Assembly: GCA_934444765.1 (NCBI GenBank) | Contig: CAKSDC010000003.1 | Span: 1-64,000 of the forward strand | DNA from: an uncultured Oscillospiraceae bacterium | Lineage (GTDB): Bacteria; Bacillota; Clostridia; Oscillospirales; Ruminococcaceae | DNA: 64,000 nucleotides | Reading direction: 5' to 3' | Shown: positions 59,997 to 64,000 of the stretch, piece by piece | Layout of the letters: the number at the start of each line of letters is the position of its first letter | Numbering within the stretch: the stretch's first letter is position 1 | Program-made: the position numbers and the translations under genes | Notes under the pieces: generated by a model | Seen by the model: only the letters and a program-made list of their open reading frames with translations | Told to the model about the DNA's origin: nothing | Databases searched by the model: none

Positions 59997-60725
59997 ATGA
60001 AAAAAGTACACCTATACGTGATTACTTCTATAGCGTTATACTTAGTGGGTTGTGGTACTAACTTAAACGATGCCTCTACCGAAGACTACACTACTACTAC
60101 TATAGGTACTTGTAATATAGTCATAGGTGATACAGTAACTACATCGTTAGATACTACTACTTATTCTAAAGACACATCAAGTACTAACGTAACTACACAA
60201 GTTACTACTATAGCAGAAGGTTCTAAAGTAGTCGACGCTACTACTACCGAAACTAAAATATTCGGCTATACGGTCAGTCAAGTGGATAGTGTAGCTAACG
60301 AAATGTTCAATACTGCCTGTCAAAAGTACCGAGATATATTAGTAAACTGTATATACGGTGTAGACTTCAACGACGGTGTAGTAGATGAAGAAGGTAGAAG
60401 CTACTACTTAGTTACAGACCCATACCATAACACTATGGATAGCGTTCTTGAAGATTGGCACACAGTATTTACTAATAACTTTGACGACTTAATATACCAA
60501 ACGTATACCGAATATAATGGCTATCTATACGGATATACTGGCATACTACAAGTAAATTCTAACTATAGCTCTACTACGTTACAGTACTACTCTACTAATA
60601 AAGATGAAGTTATATATAAGGCTACTTGTCACTACTCTTCAGGAGATAAAGTGTTCAAATTTGCTATGCGTTACTACCCTAAGACTAAAGAATGGCGTGT
60701 AACTACCTTCACGATGCCTTATTAA
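59997..60725 (+). CDS. IseA-like lipoprotein, copy 2
   Basis: 242 residues. Lipobox LVGC at about 16-19, Thr-rich linker, and a C-terminal domain with the same motif order as copy 1 (SYYLVTDPYHNTMDSVLEDWHTVF, TEYNGYLYGYTGI, NKDEVIYKATCHY, and the ending FTMPY against FTLPY). Sequence identity is low, so the duplication is old. GAGGC lies upstream of the ATG. Confidence 0.7.
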   Translation: MKKVHLYVITSIALYLVGCGTNLNDASTEDYTTTTIGTCNIVIGDTVTTSLDTTTYSKDTSSTNVTTQVTTIAEGSKVVDATTTETKIFGYTVSQVDSVANEMFNTACQKYRDILVNCIYGVDFNDGVVDEEGRSYYLVTDPYHNTMDSVLEDWHTVFTNNFDDLIYQTYTEYNGYLYGYTGILQVNSNYSSTTLQYYSTNKDEVIYKATCHYSSGDKVFKFAMRYYPKTKEWRVTTFTMPY

Positions 60726-60760
60726 TATATTAGTAAATATTATCATTGGAGTTGATTATT

Positions 60761-62026
60761 ATTAAAAGGTTAAAACTTATTACCGCTACAATATGTTGTG
60801 TAAGTCTTATGTGTTGTAGCTTAACTAACACGGTGTATGGTATAACTTCGGACGATACCAGTTTTGACACCACTACTATTAATACTGACGATACTACTAT
60901 ATCGGATACCTATTCCGAAGAGTATTCCGATACAGTATACTCCGAAGACGTTCCCGATGACCAACCTATAGACCCTATTCCAGAAGAACCTATAGTAGAA
61001 CCTGTTACAGAACCTCCCGTTATAGAAACCACTACCGAAACTACTACTACTACCGAACCGGTTCAAGAAGTAGCGTTCATATATGGTGTAGTAAATAACG
61101 AGGCTCAACTTATAAGCTGTAAAACTCCCGCTTTAAGTCTAATAGACGTTCCAGAGTATATAGACGGGTATCCAGTAACTGGAATATCAGCCAATACTTT
61201 TGCGGAGTGCTACAATGCAGTACAGATAAACATTCCATATTCGGTAAAAACCATAGACGAAGGTGCTTTTAAGATGTGTAATAATCTACAGTACATAGGC
61301 GTGGCTACCGAAAATAAACACTATAAGTCTTCTAACGGTGTGCTATACTCTTACGATGGACAGTCTTTATTATGCTATCCTGCACATAAAGAAGATACTT
61401 CCTACACTATAGCGGATACTACTAAGTATATCGGACAAGGTGCTTTTAGCAACTGTACCAACTTAGAAAGTGTTACTCTACCTTCTGGAATAGCATTAAT
61501 CGGACAAGGTGCATTCAACGGTAGCATAGCATTAAAAGAAGTAACCGTTATGAATAACATAGAACTCACTCTAAGTATGTTTGAAAACTGTCCTTTAGAG
61601 ACTATTAACGGCTACGAAAACTCTAAATCTCAGGAGTTTGCACAAAAGTATCTGTTAAACTTCAACTCTATAGGCGTTATGGAAACTACTGCTACTACTG
61701 TATCAGAAACTTCTGCTACTACTACTATAGATACCACTACGGTGGATACTACTACTGTAACTCAAGAGGCTGAAAGCCTATCGCTATACGCTCCAGAACG
61801 TAACAGTGGTACTGATACTACCGAAAAAGTAGTAATGATTATAATAGCCGTGGCTCTTATAAGTTTAGTAATAGCTATAGCTTCTAAAAATCACAAACCT
61901 GATGATGATGATGACGACGATGAAGATGAGGACGAAGAAGAAGACGATAGCGATGACGACGAAGACGAAGAAGAAGATATCGAAGATGAAGAAGAAGATA
62001 TCGATGACGAAGACGACGACGAATAG
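60761..62026 (+). CDS. Membrane LRR protein with an acidic cytoplasmic tail, probable AUU start
   Basis: About 421 residues. No ATG or GTG fits the 5' end. GGAG at 60748-60751 precedes three ATT codons; ATT 60761 (9 bases away) begins a classical signal peptide (K-R-L-K-L-I-T). The extracellular part is a Thr/Pro/Glu-rich stretch and then about seven LRR_5-like units (YPVTGISANTFAECYNAVQINIP), followed by a Thr linker. One helix at about 355-380 is followed by about 45 residues that are nearly all Asp and Glu. It follows the IseA-like lipoproteins by 35 bases and is probably in the same operon. Confidence 0.75.
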   Translation: MKRLKLITATICCVSLMCCSLTNTVYGITSDDTSFDTTTINTDDTTISDTYSEEYSDTVYSEDVPDDQPIDPIPEEPIVEPVTEPPVIETTTETTTTTEPVQEVAFIYGVVNNEAQLISCKTPALSLIDVPEYIDGYPVTGISANTFAECYNAVQINIPYSVKTIDEGAFKMCNNLQYIGVATENKHYKSSNGVLYSYDGQSLLCYPAHKEDTSYTIADTTKYIGQGAFSNCTNLESVTLPSGIALIGQGAFNGSIALKEVTVMNNIELTLSMFENCPLETINGYENSKSQEFAQKYLLNFNSIGVMETTATTVSETSATTTIDTTTVDTTTVTQEAESLSLYAPERNSGTDTTEKVVMIIIAVALISLVIAIASKNHKPDDDDDDDEDEDEEEDDSDDDEDEEEDIEDEEEDIDDEDDDE

Positions 62027-62036
62027 CATATACCAA

Positions 62037-62071
62037 ACGCTCTGCAACCGTATGCAGAGCGTATCTTTATA
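62037..62071 (+). terminator. Terminator of the lipoprotein-LRR operon
   Basis: Ten-pair stem ACGCTCTGCA/TGCAGAGCGT followed by ATCTTTATATT. Confidence 0.85.
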
Positions 62072-62091
62072 TTCTAAATATTATATAAATA

Positions 62092-62120
62092 GTGCGAACC
62101 CTATCTATTAGAGTTCGCAC
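62092..62120 (-). terminator. Terminator of the pyruvate:ferredoxin oxidoreductase gene
   Basis: Minus-strand stem GTGCGAAC/GTTCGCAC followed by TATTTATAT. Confidence 0.7.
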
Positions 62121-62163
62121 CTATACTATATTATTGACATTATCAAACCATCAAGTTTAAATA

Positions 62164-64000
62164 CTATTCACTATATAGAGTAACTAACTTTTGTAGATAT
62201 TCGTATCTATCCTTAGCGTTTTGTACTGCCATATTGAATAGGTTTTCAGCTCTTTCTGGGTTAGAACGTGCAAGTGAGTTGTAACGTACTTCACCCATTA
62301 AGAATGCCTTGTACTTTTCGTCTACTGCTGGAGCCTTGCTATCGAGTGAGAATGGGTTCTTACCAGTACCCTTTAGGTCTGGATTGTATCTGTATAGATG
62401 CCAATAACCAGCCTCTACAGCCTTCTTTTCTTCTGCTTGAGCAGTAGCCATACCAGTCTTGATACCGTGGTTGATACATGGAGCGTAAGCTATTACGATA
62501 GATGGACCGTCATAAGCCTCTGCTTCTTGCATAGCCTTTAAGCATTGAGCAGGGTTAGCACCCATAGATACGTGAGCTACATATACATAGCCATAACTCA
62601 TAGCAATACCAGCTAAGTCCTTCTTTTTAACTACCTTACCAGCAGCAGCAAACTGTGCTATAGCACCAGTAGGAGTAGACTTAGAAGCCTGTCCACCAGT
62701 ATTAGAATATACTTCAGTATCGAATACTAATATGTTTACGTTCTTACCTTGAGCTATAACGTGGTCTAAACCACCAAAGCCGATATCATAAGCCCAACCG
62801 TCACCACCGAATATCCACATGGACTTTTTGCTTAGATAGTCTTTAGCCTTTAGTACTTCTAAAGCCTCAGGCTTGCCACAACCACAGTCTTGAATAGCCT
62901 TAACCATCTTTTGAGTAGCTACTGCGTTAGCCTTGCTATCGTTTAGAGTGTTTAGATAGTCTTCAATTAGCTTCTTAGTATCTTCTTTTTCTGCAACTTG
63001 ATATAGTGCCTTAACCTTGTTAATAGCTCTGTTTCTTAGAGTATCTTGTGCTAAGAACATACCGTAGCCGAACTCTGCATTGTCTTCAAATAGAGAGTTT
63101 GCCCAAGCTGGACCTTTACCTGCCTTATTAGTGGTATAAGGTGTAGATGGTGCAGAACCGCCCCAAATAGAAGAACATCCTGTAGCGTTAGCTATATACA
63201 TTCTATCGCCGAATAGTTGAGTTACTAACTTAGCATAAGGAGTTTCACCACAACCTGCACAAGCACCAGAGAACTCTAACATAGGTTGTAAGAATTGAGA
63301 ACCCTTAACGGTAGTATCCTTGTACTGAGTTACTACTTCTGGCTTAACGTCTAAAGTCATAGCATAGTCGAATACTGGTTGAGAACCGAGTTGACTTTCA
63401 AGAGGTTCCATAGATATTGCCTTAGTAGGACATACGTTAGCACATACGCCACAACCTGTACAGTCAAGAGCAGATACGACCATAGTATACTTCATACCGT
63501 CTATAGCCTTAGGCTTCATATCTACTACTGTAGCACCCTTAGAAGTAGCTACTTCGGCTTCTGCATCGGTCATAGCGATAGGTCTAATTACTGCATGAGG
63601 ACATACATAAGAACATTGGTTACACTGTACACACTTAGAGGAGTCCCAAGCTGGTACGTTTACTGCGATACCACGTTTTTCATATGCTGATGAACCTTGT
63701 GGAAAAGTACCGTCTGCCATATCTACAAAAGTAGATACTGGAAGAGTATCACCCTTTTGAGCGTTACAAGGTTGTTGAATGTTATTAATAAAGTCTATTA
63801 AAGTCTTATTATCGCCTATAGCCTTATCCATACCCATTTTAGTATCTTCAGCTTCAGCCCAATAGTCAGGAATCTCTATCTTCTTAATGTTTTGATAACC
63901 AGCATCTATAGCGTTCCAGTTCTTCTTAACTACGTCTTCGCCCTTCTTCATGTAAGAGTTCTTAGCTGCGTCCTTCATGTACTGTAAAGCGTCTTCAAAA
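62164..64000 (-). CDS. nifJ: Pyruvate:ferredoxin oxidoreductase, C-terminal half (5' end outside window)
   Basis: The frame is open to the window edge; 612 residues are visible of a protein usually near 1170. The visible part starts in the gamma-domain/linker region (STFVDMADGTFPQG, EKRGIAVNVPAWD). Two 4Fe-4S ferredoxin motifs follow (CVQCNQCSYVCP, CTGCGVCANVCP), then the thiamine-pyrophosphate domain with the third cluster ligands (CAGCGETPYAKL, ATGCSSIWGG), GDGWAYDIGFGGLDH and NTGGQASKSTPTGA. It oxidises pyruvate to acetyl-CoA with reduction of ferredoxin, marking an anaerobe. The in-frame ATG at 63978 is internal. Confidence 0.96.
   Translation of the reverse strand, partial: FEDALQYMKDAAKNSYMKKGEDVVKKNWNAIDAGYQNIKKIEIPDYWAEAEDTKMGMDKAIGDNKTLIDFINNIQQPCNAQKGDTLPVSTFVDMADGTFPQGSSAYEKRGIAVNVPAWDSSKCVQCNQCSYVCPHAVIRPIAMTDAEAEVATSKGATVVDMKPKAIDGMKYTMVVSALDCTGCGVCANVCPTKAISMEPLESQLGSQPVFDYAMTLDVKPEVVTQYKDTTVKGSQFLQPMLEFSGACAGCGETPYAKLVTQLFGDRMYIANATGCSSIWGGSAPSTPYTTNKAGKGPAWANSLFEDNAEFGYGMFLAQDTLRNRAINKVKALYQVAEKEDTKKLIEDYLNTLNDSKANAVATQKMVKAIQDCGCGKPEALEVLKAKDYLSKKSMWIFGGDGWAYDIGFGGLDHVIAQGKNVNILVFDTEVYSNTGGQASKSTPTGAIAQFAAAGKVVKKKDLAGIAMSYGYVYVAHVSMGANPAQCLKAMQEAEAYDGPSIVIAYAPCINHGIKTGMATAQAEEKKAVEAGYWHLYRYNPDLKGTGKNPFSLDSKAPAVDEKYKAFLMGEVRYNSLARSNPERAENLFNMAVQNAKDRYEYLQKLVTLYSE

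Noticed and set aside
61865..62111. Phe/Ile/Val-rich minus-strand frame and Met/Lys/Thr-rich plus-strand frame
   Set aside because: Both are alternative readings of the GAT/GAA-rich tail of the membrane LRR gene.

Overview
The window is AT-rich DNA from a spore-forming, Gram-positive anaerobe, most likely a member of the Ruminococcaceae/Oscillospirales (class Clostridia). Evidence for this is Spo0A and SpoIVB, pyruvate:ferredoxin oxidoreductase, a SecDF fusion, Thr-rich linkers, and two secreted proteins ending in dockerin-like segments. Genes are densely packed. Strong sigma-A type promoters (TTGACA-like, 17-bp spacer, TATAAT-like) and intrinsic terminators are easy to read, and AUA and CUA codons are common. 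I see no prophage, transposase or CRISPR array.

Layout. 1-2536: rlmB and a partial, disordered, repeat-rich protein. 2697-2893: a broken or unusually started small membrane ORF between two near-identical terminators. 2999-10573: a 2524-residue secreted BspA-like leucine-rich-repeat protein with a degenerate dockerin. It is divergent from an ECF sigma factor/membrane partner pair (10743-12519). 12712-19300: small membrane proteins, tRNA-Trp, a helical/beta-helix protein, a membrane-anchored XRE regulator with operator-like dyads, an orphan MsmK-type ATPase and an RsuA-type pseudouridine synthase. 19399-24179: YfhO, YtaF and BirA. 24286-28170: purB and secDF, followed by a compact structured-RNA candidate (28305-28440). 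28457-35056: glycogen phosphorylase, a flavin-reductase-like protein, spo0A, spoIVB on the opposite strand, and HPr. 35405-39388: the ylxM-ffh-rpsP-khpA-rimM-trmD block. 39633-49789: secG, serC, serA, TM2 and LCP-like proteins, a GGDEF protein, a sugar isomerase-like protein, nrdR and an EamA transporter. 49885-50781: a secreted CAP-dockerin protein.

50877-56787 is a nitrogen-control locus and the most interesting part. One strand carries amt, a free P-II protein and an Amt-P-II fusion. The other carries a glutamine-synthetase-like protein that has lost several catalytic motifs, followed by an ANTAR RNA-binding regulator whose receiver domain lacks the phospho-acceptor Asp. Both amt leaders contain a matching hairpin with a six-base loop (A at 1, G at 4; one compensatory base-pair change between them) that overlaps the 5' arm of an intrinsic terminator. 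This is the architecture expected of ANTAR-controlled antitermination, except that I see only one hairpin per leader. A coherent model is that the GS-like protein senses nitrogen status and controls the ANTAR protein, which lets transcription read into the amt/P-II genes.

56862-64000: a Mor-like HTH protein, pdxS-pdxT, two tandem IseA-like lipoproteins, a membrane LRR protein with an almost purely acidic tail, and the 3' part of pyruvate:ferredoxin oxidoreductase, cut by the window end. At least three loci (33267, 60761 and possibly 2883) look as if translation starts at AUU or AUA.
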